A DNA stretch of 64,000 nt from Allobosea sp. Tri-44 (GTDB taxonomy: Bacteria; Pseudomonadota; Alphaproteobacteria; Rhizobiales; Beijerinckiaceae), in NCBI RefSeq assembly GCF_004123845.1, contig NZ_NBDP01000030.1:930001-994000 (forward strand). Direction: 5' to 3'. Below are positions 43,292 to 52,801 of the stretch, one piece after another. The position numbers and the translations under genes are program-made. The first letter of the stretch is position 1. Every line of letters starts with the position of its first letter. Below the pieces are notes generated by a model. It worked only from the letters and a program-made list of their open reading frames with translations. It was not told where the DNA came from and did no database searches.

Positions 43292-44431
43292 ATGCAGGAC
43301 TGGCTGACGGCACAGGAAGCGATGGCGCGGCTCGGCCTGAAGCCGCAGACGCTCTACGCCTATGTCAGCCGCGGGCTGATCGAGGCCCGCGGCGATGCCG
43401 GGGATTCGCGCCGTAGCCTCTACCGCGCCGAGGACGTCGCCCGGCTGGAGCATCGCAAGGCGCGCGGCCGGCGCCCCGCCGCAATCGCCGAGGATGCGAT
43501 CGCCTATGGCGAGCCGGTGCTGTCTTCCAGCATCACCACGATCGAGCGCGGCGGGCTCTGGTATCGGGGGCAGGATGCGACGCGCCTGGCCGAGAGCGCC
43601 AAGCTGGAGGATATCGCGCGCCTGCTCTGGGATTGCGGCACGCAGCGCTTCCCGCCTTTGGCGACGATCGTGCCGCCTGGCGAGCCGCTGTCGCGCGTCT
43701 TCGCGGTGATCGCGGCGCGGACCGCGACCGACCGGCCAATGGTCGGGCGAGCCAAGAAGGCGCTCTATCTCGAAGCCGCCGCTGTGCTCGACACGCTGGT
43801 CGACGCCATCGCCGGTGGACCGGGCGACGGCCCGATCCATGCCCGACTGGCCCGGGCGTGGGGCTGCGAAACAGAAGGCGCCGAGCCGATCCGGCGGGCG
43901 CTCGTCCTGCTCGCAGACCACGAGCTCAACGCCTCGACCTTCGCGGCCCGCGTGACCGCCTCGACCGGCGCCTCGCTCGCCGCCTGCGCCATGGCCGGGC
44001 TCGCTGCGCTCTCCGGTCCCTTGCATGGCGGCGTCGCGCCGCGCGTGCTCGCGCTGATGCGCGAGATCGAGCGCGACGGGCTGGAGGCTGCGCTGGCGGC
44101 AAGGCTGGAGACCGGCGCCAAGCTGCCCGGCTTCGGTCACCCGCTCTATCCCGACGGCGATCCCCGGGCGCGGGCGCTGTTCGCGGCATTCGAGCCGCCG
44201 CCCGCCTATGCGCAGGCGCAGGCCGCCATCGCGGCGTTGACGGGGGAAGAGCCGAACATCGACTTCGCCCTGTCAGCGCTGGCGGCCAAGCTCTCCCTGC
44301 CGGAGACGGCTCCATTCCAGATCTTCGCGGCGGCGCGCTGCACCGGCTGGCTCGCCCATGCGCTGGAGCAGAACGAGACCGGCCGGCTCATCCGCCCGCG
44401 CGCCCGTTATGTCGGTCCGGCGCCCGCCTGA
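43292..44431 (+). CDS. Citrate synthase-like protein with N-terminal HTH domain
   Basis: The 379-residue protein begins with an excisionase/MerR-type helix-turn-helix (residues 4-50: LTAQEAMARLGLKPQTLYAY, VSRGLIEARGDAG, SRRSLYRAEDVARL). A short basic linker and a citrate synthase core follow, with all catalytic residues: His245 (SGPLHGGV), His283 (LPGFGHPLYPDGDPRA) and Asp324 (PNIDFALSAL). The start at 43292 has GAGGGCG immediately upstream. The fusion suggests a metabolic enzyme that also binds DNA, perhaps controlling the shared intergenic region. Similar HTH-citrate synthase fusions are annotated in other genomes, but I know of no tested function. Confidence 0.9.
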   Translation: MQDWLTAQEAMARLGLKPQTLYAYVSRGLIEARGDAGDSRRSLYRAEDVARLEHRKARGRRPAAIAEDAIAYGEPVLSSSITTIERGGLWYRGQDATRLAESAKLEDIARLLWDCGTQRFPPLATIVPPGEPLSRVFAVIAARTATDRPMVGRAKKALYLEAAAVLDTLVDAIAGGPGDGPIHARLARAWGCETEGAEPIRRALVLLADHELNASTFAARVTASTGASLAACAMAGLAALSGPLHGGVAPRVLALMREIERDGLEAALAARLETGAKLPGFGHPLYPDGDPRARALFAAFEPPPAYAQAQAAIAALTGEEPNIDFALSALAAKLSLPETAPFQIFAAARCTGWLAHALEQNETGRLIRPRARYVGPAPA

Positions 44432-44438
44432 GAATGCG

Positions 44439-45941
44439 CTACTGCGCCTGCGCACGCAGCGCCTCGAAATCCTTGTCGAGCCTTCCAAGCGATGTGGAAA
44501 TCCTCTCGCGCCGTTCCTTGATCCAGGCGCCCTGCTCCGCGATCCGGCCCTTGGCCGCCGCCAGCATCCGCTCCATCTCGGCCGGCTGCGGACCGCCGAC
44601 GGTCGCACGGCTGCGCACGATCGCGACGGGGTCGAGCGCCGCGCGGAACTCGGCCTCGCTGATCGGAAGCTCGGCCGGATACTCCGTGCCCTTGACCGCC
44701 GCGGCATAGATCCGCTTGGCCTCGGCATAGGGGAAATCGAGCGGCCTGATATCGTGATCCTTGGCGTGGGTAACGACCTCGGAGGCGAAGTGGTGGCCGA
44801 CGCGGAAGGGCAGCCTGTATTTGCGCATCAGGAGGTCGGCCAGTTCCTGCGAGGCGGTCCAGTCGCTGTTCAGCTCCTCCAGCGCTCGCTCAGGGCTGAT
44901 CACCAGCCCCTTGAGGATACGATCCCAATTGGCGAGCACGGTGGCCGCGCTCTTCACCATCGCGCTGTTGGGCCTGACGTCCTTGGGATCGCTCATGCCC
45001 GGGGTGATGTTGTGAGCCTGGATCGCGGCTCCCATCGCGAGCGAGAGCGCGGTCGAGGCCTGCTGGCGCGTGGTGTTGAGCAGGCCGGGATTGCGCTTCT
45101 GCGGCATCGCGCTGGAGACATAGGTGTTGCCGTCGCCCTCCTGCAGCAGCATCCAGGGCCGCGCGAAGGCATACTGGCTCATGACGTCCTCGACGAAGGC
45201 GCCGGCATGGAGGGCGATGCTGGTGACGATGGCGCCCGCCTCGACAGGATGCTCGGCCGAGGAGATCTGGCCGGCGTCATAAGCGTTGTCGACGATCGCC
45301 GCGAAGCCGAGATAATCGGCCATGCGCTTGCGGTTGAGCGGCCAGCTCGTGCCGTTGAGCACGGTCGTGCCCATGGCAGAACGGTCGATGCGTGCATAAG
45401 CCTCGCGAATGCGCTGGGCATCGCGTTCGAGCCCGGCGGCATGGCCGAGCAGGGTGTGGCCGAGGCTGTTCGGCTGGGCCGCGACGCCGTTGGTGTAATT
45501 CGGCACGATGGTCGCAGCGTGCTTTTCCGCCAGCCCGACCAGCGTCGCCGTGGTGCGGTTGAGCTGGTCGGCGAGCGCCAGCATGTCGTCGCGCAGGATC
45601 GCGGCGCGATAGGTCGCATGCATGTCCTGGCTCGAACGCCCGGCATGCAGGAGCGTGACTTCCTGCCCGGCGGCCGCGATCCGCAGCGGTTCGAAGCTGA
45701 TCACGGTCGCGGGCCGCTTCGCGCCGGGCTTGGCGCCCTCCTGCAGCACCTTGCCGAGACCGGCCGCGATGCGCGGCGCCAGCGCCTTGTCGAGCAGGCC
45801 TTCATCCGTGTTGATCACGGCCGTGGCCTTGTTGATCTCGCCGAGCCAGAAGAACTCGTCGCGAGGCTGGCGTTCCTGGGCAAGGGCTGGAAGAGCTGAC
45901 ATCTGCGCTGCCACCGCAAGCGCAATCATCGATGATCGCAC
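44439..45941 (-). CDS. Exported argininosuccinate lyase-like protein
   Basis: The 500-residue protein belongs to the fumarase/aspartase/argininosuccinate lyase superfamily: the catalytic serine loop VSSAMPQKRNPG (Ser276/277) and GRSSQDMHATYRAAILRDD are clear. It has an N-terminal signal peptide (MRSSMIALAVAAQMSALPAL, cleavage after AQA), which is unusual for a superfamily of cytosolic enzymes. The usual T-H-L-Q motif carrying a catalytic histidine reads YTNGVAAQPNSLGH, so that histidine is Asn here. It probably eliminates fumarate or another acid from an unknown periplasmic substrate, or has lost activity. It converges on the HTH-citrate synthase gene with a 7-bp gap. Confidence 0.85.
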   Translation of the reverse strand: MRSSMIALAVAAQMSALPALAQERQPRDEFFWLGEINKATAVINTDEGLLDKALAPRIAAGLGKVLQEGAKPGAKRPATVISFEPLRIAAAGQEVTLLHAGRSSQDMHATYRAAILRDDMLALADQLNRTTATLVGLAEKHAATIVPNYTNGVAAQPNSLGHTLLGHAAGLERDAQRIREAYARIDRSAMGTTVLNGTSWPLNRKRMADYLGFAAIVDNAYDAGQISSAEHPVEAGAIVTSIALHAGAFVEDVMSQYAFARPWMLLQEGDGNTYVSSAMPQKRNPGLLNTTRQQASTALSLAMGAAIQAHNITPGMSDPKDVRPNSAMVKSAATVLANWDRILKGLVISPERALEELNSDWTASQELADLLMRKYRLPFRVGHHFASEVVTHAKDHDIRPLDFPYAEAKRIYAAAVKGTEYPAELPISEAEFRAALDPVAIVRSRATVGGPQPAEMERMLAAAKGRIAEQGAWIKERRERISTSLGRLDKDFEALRAQAQ

Positions 45942-46011
45942 GATCGACCTCCGCTGGTATCCCCGCCGGGCCGGAGCCTAGCGGGGGCATGGCAGTAGCT
46001 CAATCGCGCGG

Positions 46012-47235
46012 TCAGGCTGCCCGGTCGATCGTCCCGGCAGCCCTGCCCTTCTTGCTCATATAGTCCCGCGTGATCGGCAGCGTGCCGAGCCGCTTGGCGA
46101 GCTGGAGCTGGAAGACGACGAGGCCGTCATAGCGGAAGCTCGCTTCGGAGGCGGCGAGGTAGAACTCCCACATCCGCGCGAAGCGCTCGTCATACATCGC
46201 GACGGCCTCCTGGCGATGGGCGAGGAAGCGCTCGCGCCAGGCCTTGAGCGTTTCGGCATAGTGCAGGCGCAGCACCTCGACATCGGTGATGATCAACCCT
46301 TCCTGCTCGATCGCCGCAGTGACCTCCGACAGCGCCGGGATATAGCCGCCGGGGAAGATGTACTTGGCGATGAACGGGTTGGTCGCGCCGGGCGGCGTGC
46401 TACGGCCGATCGTGTGGATCAGGGCGACGCCGTCATCCTCCAGGAGTTCGCGGACCTTGCGGAAGTAGTCGCGGTAGTAGCCGACGCCGACATGCTCGAA
46501 CATGCCGACCGAGACGACGCGGTCGAAACGTTCGGTGACGGCGCGATAATCCTGCAGGCGGAACTCGACCGGCAGTCCCGATTCCTCCGCCCGCTTGCTC
46601 GCAGCGGCGAACTGCTCCTCGGACAATGTGATGCCGGTCACCCTGGCGCCAGTCTCGCGCGCGATCGAGAGGCCGAGCCCGCCCCAGCCGGAGCCGATGT
46701 CGAGCACGCGTTGGCCCGGCTTCAGGGCCAGCTTCGCCGCGATCCTGCGCTTCTTGGCGGCCTGCGCCTCCTCCAGCGTCGCGCCCGGATGCTCGAAGAA
46801 GGCGCAGGAGTACTGCTGGTCGGCATCGAGGAAGAGCCGGAAGAACTCGCTCTTCAGGTCATAATGGTGATGGACGTTGCGCCTGGCCCAGGCCGGGGTG
46901 TTGTGCTGCGTCAGCCGCCTGACCGCCGTGCGCAGCTTGGTCAGCGTCCCGGCTAAAGCCGAAGGCGGCTGACGCGACAGCCCGCAGACCAGCGTCTCGA
47001 GCAACTGGTAGATCGTGCCGCGCTCGACGATGACGCGGCCATCCATCACCGCCTCGCCGAGCGCGAGCTCGGGATCGAGGGCCAGTTTGAATTCGGTTTC
47101 ACGGTCGGCAATACGCAAGGTGATCGCGGGCGCCGAACCTCGCCCGGCCGAATGGAGCGATCCATCGGCGAATACGACGTCAATCCTGGGTTCCCGGACC
47201 AACCGGGACAACATCTTCGCAATCAGCGCCCGCAT
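46012..47235 (-). CDS. Cyclopropane-fatty-acyl-phospholipid synthase family methyltransferase
   Basis: The 407-residue SAM-dependent enzyme has an N-terminal CfaS-type domain and a methyltransferase core: NVHHHYDLKSEFFRLFLD, then YSCAFFEHPGATLEEAQ, SAM loop VLDIGSGWGGLGLSIARE, VGMFEHVGVGYYRDYF, and FIAKYIFPGGYIPALSEV. It methylenates double bonds of membrane phospholipid acyl chains, or acts on a related lipid. The start at 47235 (MRALIAKML) follows GAGG at proper spacing; the longer extension is not conserved. It stands alone downstream of the TRAP operon's end. Confidence 0.9.
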   Translation of the reverse strand: MRALIAKMLSRLVREPRIDVVFADGSLHSAGRGSAPAITLRIADRETEFKLALDPELALGEAVMDGRVIVERGTIYQLLETLVCGLSRQPPSALAGTLTKLRTAVRRLTQHNTPAWARRNVHHHYDLKSEFFRLFLDADQQYSCAFFEHPGATLEEAQAAKKRRIAAKLALKPGQRVLDIGSGWGGLGLSIARETGARVTGITLSEEQFAAASKRAEESGLPVEFRLQDYRAVTERFDRVVSVGMFEHVGVGYYRDYFRKVRELLEDDGVALIHTIGRSTPPGATNPFIAKYIFPGGYIPALSEVTAAIEQEGLIITDVEVLRLHYAETLKAWRERFLAHRQEAVAMYDERFARMWEFYLAASEASFRYDGLVVFQLQLAKRLGTLPITRDYMSKKGRAAGTIDRAA

Positions 47236-47453
47236 GGCTCTACCTCGCGGCAGTGCCCCTTCGCCATCAAAGATGGCAATCACCCGCGGCAGCGTAACAG
47301 AGGGTTCGGCGCAGGGCCGATACACGCCCGCCGCATGCCGCAGCTGTCAGCCTCCTGACAGGAAAAATGGGGACGGCGGGCCATTTTCGCCAGCCGCCGC
47401 CAGATCGCCATGCGTCCTACCGGACGCGAAGTGGCGATCCAGCTCTTCGTTTC

Positions 47454-47501
47454 AGCATCGGATTTCCCCGAAAAGTGGAATCCACTTTTCGCTCCGATGC
47501 T
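47454..47501. repeat. Compact palindrome between TRAP operon end and cfa-like gene
   Basis: AGCATCGGA (47454-47462) pairs with TCCGATGCT (47493-47501), enclosing an 11-bp stem CGAAAAGTGGA/TCCACTTTTCG (47469-47479 and 47481-47491) with a one-base loop. It lies 10 bp beyond the dctM stop, so it could act as an mRNA 3' end; it also looks like a repeat unit. Confidence 0.65.
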
Positions 47502-47511
47502 CCAGCGCGCC

Positions 47512-48918
47512 CTATCTGATCATGCCCATGGTGCGCGGCAGCCAGAGCGTCAGCTCCGGGATGAAGGTGATCGCGATCAGCGCCGCAAAGAGCGGGATCA
47601 GCCAGGGCAGGATCGCCATGGTGGTGCGCTCGACCGAGAGCTTGGCGACGCGCGAGAGCACGAACAGCACCATGCCGAGCGGCGGGTGCAGCAACCCGAT
47701 CATCAGGTTGAGCGTGAGGATCAGGCCGAAATGGATCGGATCGATGCCGAGCTTGAGTGCGATCGGCAGGAGGATCGGCACGACGATGGTGATCGCCGCG
47801 ATGGTGTCGAGGAAGCAGCCGATGAACAGCAGCAGCAGGTTGACCAGGATCAGGAACACCCATTTGTTCTGGGTGAAGCCGAGGATCAGGTCGGAGAGCA
47901 GCTGGGCCGTCTGCGACACCGTCAGCAGCCAGGCGAAGATCGAGGCGGCGGTGACGATGAACAGCACCGAGGCGGTGGTCTCGATCGTGTCGAAGGTCGC
48001 CTTGGTCAGGCTGCGCATGGTCATCGAGCGGTAGCGCACCAGGCCGAGGAAGAGCGACCAGATCACCGCCGCGGCGGCCGCCTCCGTCGGCGTGAACCAG
48101 CCCATGGTCATGCCGCCGATCAGGATGACCGGCGTCATCAGCGCCATCACGGCCGAGAAGTTGAAGTAGTAGTCCATGGCCAGCAGCACGGCGAGCGCGA
48201 TGCCGATGGCGAGGTTGGGATCGAGCCCGGCGAAGACCAGCCCGTAGGCCAGGACCGGGAAGCCCATCACGACCAGCACCTCGATGCCGGCCGAACCGAG
48301 GTCGCGCAGCGAGAATGCCGTGTCCGACCCCCATTTGTAGATGCGGGCGAAGATCGCGACCGTGAGCATCATGAACAGCGTCATCACCACGCCGGGGATG
48401 ACGCCGCCGAGGAAGAGCGCGCCGATCGAGGTGTTCGACATCATGCCGTAGATGACGAAGGGCAAGGAGGGCGGGATGATCGGCCCGAGCGTGGCGGACG
48501 CCGCGGTGACGCCGACGGCGACCTCGGCCGAATAGCCGTGGTCCTTCATCGCCTTGATCTCGATCGTGCCGATGCCGGCGGCATCGGCGATCGCGGTACC
48601 CGACATGCCGGAGAAGATCACCGAGCCGATGATGTTGACCTGGGCAAGACCGCCGCGCATCCAGCCGACGAGGGCGACGGCGAAGGCGTAGATGCGGCCG
48701 GTGACGCCGGCGATGTTCATCAGGTTGCCGGCGAGGATGAAGAAGGGCACCGCGAGCAACGGGAAGCTCTCGACGCCGGCGATCATGCGCTGGGCCAGGA
48801 TCACGTCCGGCACGGTGCCGGAGACGAGGATGAAGGCGAGCGAGGCGACGGCCATCGAGATGGCGACCGGCACGCCGAGGATCATCAGGCCGAGGAAGCT
48901 TCCAAGCAGGATCAGCAT
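47512..48918 (-). CDS. dctM: TRAP transporter large permease (DctM/SiaQM-M type)
   Basis: This 468-residue membrane protein is the ion-coupled channel subunit of a tripartite ATP-independent transporter, with about 12-13 hydrophobic segments. Family blocks are LAVPFFILAGNLMNIAG, GSVIFSGMSGTAIADAAGIG, ATLGPIIPPSLPFVIYGMM and LLLLFIGCFLDTIAAI. It follows dctQ after three bases. The substrate depends on the DctP-type binding protein encoded upstream, probably a carboxylate. Confidence 0.94.
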   Translation of the reverse strand: MLILLGSFLGLMILGVPVAISMAVASLAFILVSGTVPDVILAQRMIAGVESFPLLAVPFFILAGNLMNIAGVTGRIYAFAVALVGWMRGGLAQVNIIGSVIFSGMSGTAIADAAGIGTIEIKAMKDHGYSAEVAVGVTAASATLGPIIPPSLPFVIYGMMSNTSIGALFLGGVIPGVVMTLFMMLTVAIFARIYKWGSDTAFSLRDLGSAGIEVLVVMGFPVLAYGLVFAGLDPNLAIGIALAVLLAMDYYFNFSAVMALMTPVILIGGMTMGWFTPTEAAAAAVIWSLFLGLVRYRSMTMRSLTKATFDTIETTASVLFIVTAASIFAWLLTVSQTAQLLSDLILGFTQNKWVFLILVNLLLLFIGCFLDTIAAITIVVPILLPIALKLGIDPIHFGLILTLNLMIGLLHPPLGMVLFVLSRVAKLSVERTTMAILPWLIPLFAALIAITFIPELTLWLPRTMGMIR

Positions 48919-48921
48919 GGG

Positions 48922-49500
48922 TCAGGCCTCCGAGCCGTCGAAGGCCGAGGGACGCTCCAGCACCGAATAGCCGCGGCGCCAGTTCTGCCAGGCGACCTGG
49001 ATCGCCCGCAGCGTCATCAGGGCGAAGGCGATCACGACGGCGTAGAACACCACCGATTTCGGGAACTGGATCGTCGTCATCATCTCGTCCGGGATGAGCT
49101 CGGCATAGCGATGCGTCAGTACCGTGCCGTAGGCGAAGAAGCCGATGCGCACGATGTCGACGAAGGTCGAGAGCACCCGGCCGGCGCCATGCGACAAATA
49201 ACGGTAGAGGAAGTCGACCTGGATGTGGCGCGAGGCGCGCACGCAGAGCGCGGAGCCGAGGAAGACCACGACGATCAGCGCGTAGATCGCGATCTCCTCG
49301 GTCCAGGCGAAGCTGTCGTTGAGGACATAGCGGGTGAAGAACTGCGCCACGACGCAGGCGACCATCAGCCAGAAGGCGGCGAGCGTCACCCAGTCCTCGA
49401 GGCCATAGCCGGAAAGGTCGGCTGGCGGCGGCGCCTCGTCGAAGACGTGGGCGATCTCCTCGCTGGTGACTTGGGTATGGATTTCCGGCGTCGTCGTCAT
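48922..49500 (-). CDS. dctQ: TRAP transporter small permease (DctQ type)
   Basis: The 192-residue protein has four transmembrane helices after a cytosolic leader of about 40 residues. The FTRYVLNDSFAWTEEIAIYALIV block is the DctQ signature. It joins the DctM channel in the inner membrane. Gene order dctP-dctQ-dctM is standard. A palindromic repeat lies between the dctP-like gene and this one, which may alter relative expression. Confidence 0.93.
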   Translation of the reverse strand: MTTTPEIHTQVTSEEIAHVFDEAPPPADLSGYGLEDWVTLAAFWLMVACVVAQFFTRYVLNDSFAWTEEIAIYALIVVVFLGSALCVRASRHIQVDFLYRYLSHGAGRVLSTFVDIVRIGFFAYGTVLTHRYAELIPDEMMTTIQFPKSVVFYAVVIAFALMTLRAIQVAWQNWRRGYSVLERPSAFDGSEA

Positions 49501-49530
49501 GGCTCGCTCTTCACTTCGGCATCACTCCAG

Positions 49531-49630
49531 CCGTCATGCTCGCCCTTGTGGCGAGCATCCACGTCTTGAACGCCGCGCTCGATCAGCGAAGCAAAGACGT
49601 GGATGGTCGGGACAAGCCCGACCATGACGG
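49531..49630. repeat. Nested palindrome between dctP- and dctQ-type genes
   Basis: CCGTCATGCTCG at the left pairs with CGACCATGACGG at the right (one mismatch), and ATCCACGTCTT (49557-49567) with AAGACGTGGAT (49594-49604). Side hairpins GCTCGC/GCGAGC and GTCGGG/CCCGAC complete a cruciform. It interrupts an operon, like the element in the hut cluster. Confidence 0.75.
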
Positions 49631-49692
49631 AGGGGCGACGTGCATCGGTTCCAGAGCCGGCCCTGCGGCCTGCTCCGAAAGGACGGATCAGC

Positions 49693-50664
49693 TCACTTGA
49701 TCGCCTGGATCCTCTCCCAGTCGGCCTTGCGATAGCCGTACTGCTCGAAGTTCACGTTCTTCTCCACGGCGGCGAGGAAGTCGGCCTTGTCGATCTCGGT
49801 GACCGAGAGCCCCTTGTCCTTGAAGACCTGGACGAGCTTCACCTCATCGTCCTGGATCTTCTTGGTGGCGCGCGTCGCCGCCTCCTGGGCGACGTCGGTG
49901 AAGAGCTTGCGGTCCTCGGCCGAGAGCTTGGCCCAGAGCTGCTTCGAGACGACCGTGTTGAGGTGGTCGACGATGTGGCCGGTGAGCACGATGTGCTTCT
50001 GGACCTCGTAGAACTTCTTGGCGTCGATGGTGTTGAGCGGGTTCTCCTGCGCCTCGACGGTGCCGTTCTGCAGCGCGAGATAGACCTCGGCGAAGGCGAT
50101 CGGCGTGGTGTTGGCGCCGCAGGCGCGCGGCATGGCGAGATAGGCCGGCACGTCGGGCACGCGGATCTTCAGGCCCTTCATGTCGGCGCAGGCCTTGATC
50201 GGCTTGTTCGAAGTGGTGTGGCGCGTGCCGTAATAAGTCACGGCCAGGATCTGGTGGCCGCTCTTCTCCTCATAGCCCTTGGCCATCTCCTTGAAGACGT
50301 CGCTCTTCACATAGGCGAGCAAATGGTCGGGGCCGCGGAAGATGAAGGGATAATAGGTCACGCCGATCGGCGGATAGGCGCGGGCCGCGAAGCTCGAGCC
50401 GGAGATGATCATGTCGACCGTCCCCAGCGTCAGGCCCTGGTTGATGTCGGTCTCCTTGCCGAGCTGCGAGGCCGGATAGACCGTGATCTCGTATTTGCCG
50501 TTGGAGCGCTTCTTGATCTCCTCGGCGGCCCAGACCGACTCGGTGTGGAAGGGTTCGGAGGTCTCGTAGACATGGGCCCATTTCAGCTTGGTCTGGGCCT
50601 GCGCCGGTGCAACGGCGAAAAGAGCGCCGGCGGCGAGCGCGGCGAGGGCGTGGTGCAGTTTCAT
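49693..50664 (-). CDS. dctP: TRAP transporter substrate-binding protein (DctP family)
   Basis: The 323-residue periplasmic protein starts with a signal peptide (MKLHHALAALAAGALFAVAP, cleavage after AQA) and a DctP fold: WAHVYETSEPFHTESVWAAE, VYPASQLGKETDINQGLTLG, and MKGLKIRVPDVPAYL with the arginine that normally clamps a substrate carboxylate, then VEAQENPLNTI. GGGAGGA precedes the start at 50664. The substrate is a carboxylate, not otherwise assignable. First gene of the dctPQM unit; an FCD-type regulator gene lies 43 bp upstream on the same strand. Confidence 0.93.
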   Translation of the reverse strand: MKLHHALAALAAGALFAVAPAQAQTKLKWAHVYETSEPFHTESVWAAEEIKKRSNGKYEITVYPASQLGKETDINQGLTLGTVDMIISGSSFAARAYPPIGVTYYPFIFRGPDHLLAYVKSDVFKEMAKGYEEKSGHQILAVTYYGTRHTTSNKPIKACADMKGLKIRVPDVPAYLAMPRACGANTTPIAFAEVYLALQNGTVEAQENPLNTIDAKKFYEVQKHIVLTGHIVDHLNTVVSKQLWAKLSAEDRKLFTDVAQEAATRATKKIQDDEVKLVQVFKDKGLSVTEIDKADFLAAVEKNVNFEQYGYRKADWERIQAIK

Positions 50665-50707
50665 CGTCTGTCCTCCCTGAAGGTCACGGGTGTGATCTGG
50701 TCTTGCG

Positions 50708-51460
50708 TCATTTGATCGGCCGCGGCCGGCGCTGACGCTCGCCTGCCCGCTTGAAGTCGGTCTCGCCGAAGCTCTGCGAAAAGCGCTCCTGCGAAGCCTG
50801 GAGATGGGCGTACATCGCCGCGCGCGCCGCCTCGTGGTCGCCAGCGGCGAGTGCGGCATGGATCGCGCGATGCTCGGCGGCAGCCGTGCGCCACGACTGC
50901 TCGTTCTCGAAATACTGCGCGAGCTGGCGGAAATACGGGCTCATACGCTGGTCGAAGAGCTCGCCGACGCAGCGCACCAGAACGGTGTTGCCGAGCATCG
51001 CGGCGATCTCGACATGGAAGGCGCGGTCGAGCGCAATCAGCCGCTCGGCCGGCAAACCGGGCTGCTCCATCTGGTCGAGGATGCCGGCGAGACCGGCCAA
51101 TTGCGCGGGCGTCGCCTGCGCTGCAGCTTCAGCCGCGACCGCGCCCTCGATCAGCCTGCGCGCGGCGAGCACCTCGAACGGCCCCTCCATGGGAAAGCCG
51201 GCTCCGGCGAGCTGCGCCGCAGCCTGCGCGGGATCGACGACATAGACGCCCGAGCCCATGCGGATGCGCACGCGCCCCTCGACCTCGAGCGCGATCAGGG
51301 CCTCGCGTACCGAGGGGCGGGAGACGCCGAGCTTCTCCGCGAGCTCGCGTTCGGGCGGCAGGCGGCTGCCGACCGGAAATTCATGCTGGTCGATGAGATG
51401 GCGCAATTGATCGGCGATCTGCCGATAAAGACGCGGCGACTCGACGACTGCGAGCGGCAT
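50708..51460 (-). CDS. GntR-family regulator, FadR/FCD type
   Basis: The 250-residue regulator has a winged-helix domain (LYRQIADQLRHLIDQHEFPV, PPERELAEKLGVSRPSVREA, LIALEVEGRVRIRMGSGVYV) and a helical FCD effector domain with the metal/ligand histidines (DRAFHVEIAAML; AEHRAIHAALAAGD). It probably represses the TRAP operon that follows until a carboxylate ligand binds. The start at 51460 is preferred, since the longer frame covers the promoter. An inverted repeat 48-68 bp upstream may be its operator. Confidence 0.9.
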   Translation of the reverse strand: MPLAVVESPRLYRQIADQLRHLIDQHEFPVGSRLPPERELAEKLGVSRPSVREALIALEVEGRVRIRMGSGVYVVDPAQAAAQLAGAGFPMEGPFEVLAARRLIEGAVAAEAAAQATPAQLAGLAGILDQMEQPGLPAERLIALDRAFHVEIAAMLGNTVLVRCVGELFDQRMSPYFRQLAQYFENEQSWRTAAAEHRAIHAALAAGDHEAARAAMYAHLQASQERFSQSFGETDFKRAGERQRRPRPIK

Positions 51461-51507
51461 CGGCTCCCTGGACCCTTCCCTGCGCCACCCGAATGTGCGG
51501 CATCGAT

Positions 51508-51528
51508 TTGGCCATGTGGTCAGGCCAA
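51508..51528. promoter_or_regulatory. Candidate operator for the FCD regulator
   Basis: TTGGCC-N9-GGCCAA spans 51508-51528 and contains TGGTCAGGCCA (51517-51527), close to the TGGTC-N-GACCA pattern recognised by many FadR-type GntR proteins. It lies just upstream of the regulator gene that heads the TRAP unit. Binding is inferred. Confidence 0.45.
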
Positions 51529-51694
51529 TTTCATCGACAAAAACCACCATACCGGTCTGGTGTCAACCGATTGGCGTTGCCCAATTTGACGAGAACGATC
51601 AGACCGAGAAACATGGCGCACGCCGCGGACATTGCCGCGCCATGCGCACAAGCTACAATTTTGATGGGGTGTGACGAAAACTGACCGGATCCAT

Positions 51695-52006
51695 ATGAGC
51701 ACCGAACCTGAAAGCGTGATCCTGCAGCTGCTGCGCGAGATGCGTGCCGACATGGCTCGCCTCGAGGGGACCGTCGCGAGCAAGGACGACATCCGCGAGC
51801 TCCAGTCGGATTTCAGCTCGCTCAGGGCCGATGTCGCCTCAGATGTGCTCACCCTGCACAAGGAATTGGGCGGCCAGATCGTCGGGCTTCGCCGAGCTGT
51901 GGTGGAATACCACACCTCGGTCATCGGCCACGGCGTGCTGATCAGCGAGCTCGAAGCGCGGCTGCGCCGGGTCGAGCAGCATCTCAACCTGCCGGAAGCG
52001 CACTAA
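51695..52006 (+). CDS. Small coiled-coil protein of unknown function
   Basis: The 103-residue product (111 with a GTG start at 51671) is almost wholly helical, with heptad-like leucines: VILQLLREMRADMARLEGTV, IRELQSDFSSLRADVASDVL and LISELEARLRRVEQHLNL. I do not recognise a family beyond its likeness to small accessory coiled coils. Neither start has a strong ribosome binding site. It is transcribed alone, converging on the ABC ATPase gene with a 9-bp gap. Confidence 0.65.
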   Translation: MSTEPESVILQLLREMRADMARLEGTVASKDDIRELQSDFSSLRADVASDVLTLHKELGGQIVGLRRAVVEYHTSVIGHGVLISELEARLRRVEQHLNLPEAH

Positions 52007-52015
52007 GCTCCAGGA

Positions 52016-52797
<782 letters not shown>

Positions 52798-52801
<4 letters not shown>

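Noticed and set aside
47410..49569. 719-codon open frame on the plus strand, very rich in His, Asp, Glu and Arg
   Set aside because: It is the complement of dctM and dctQ; the charged repetitive composition is the antisense of hydrophobic codons, not a real protein.
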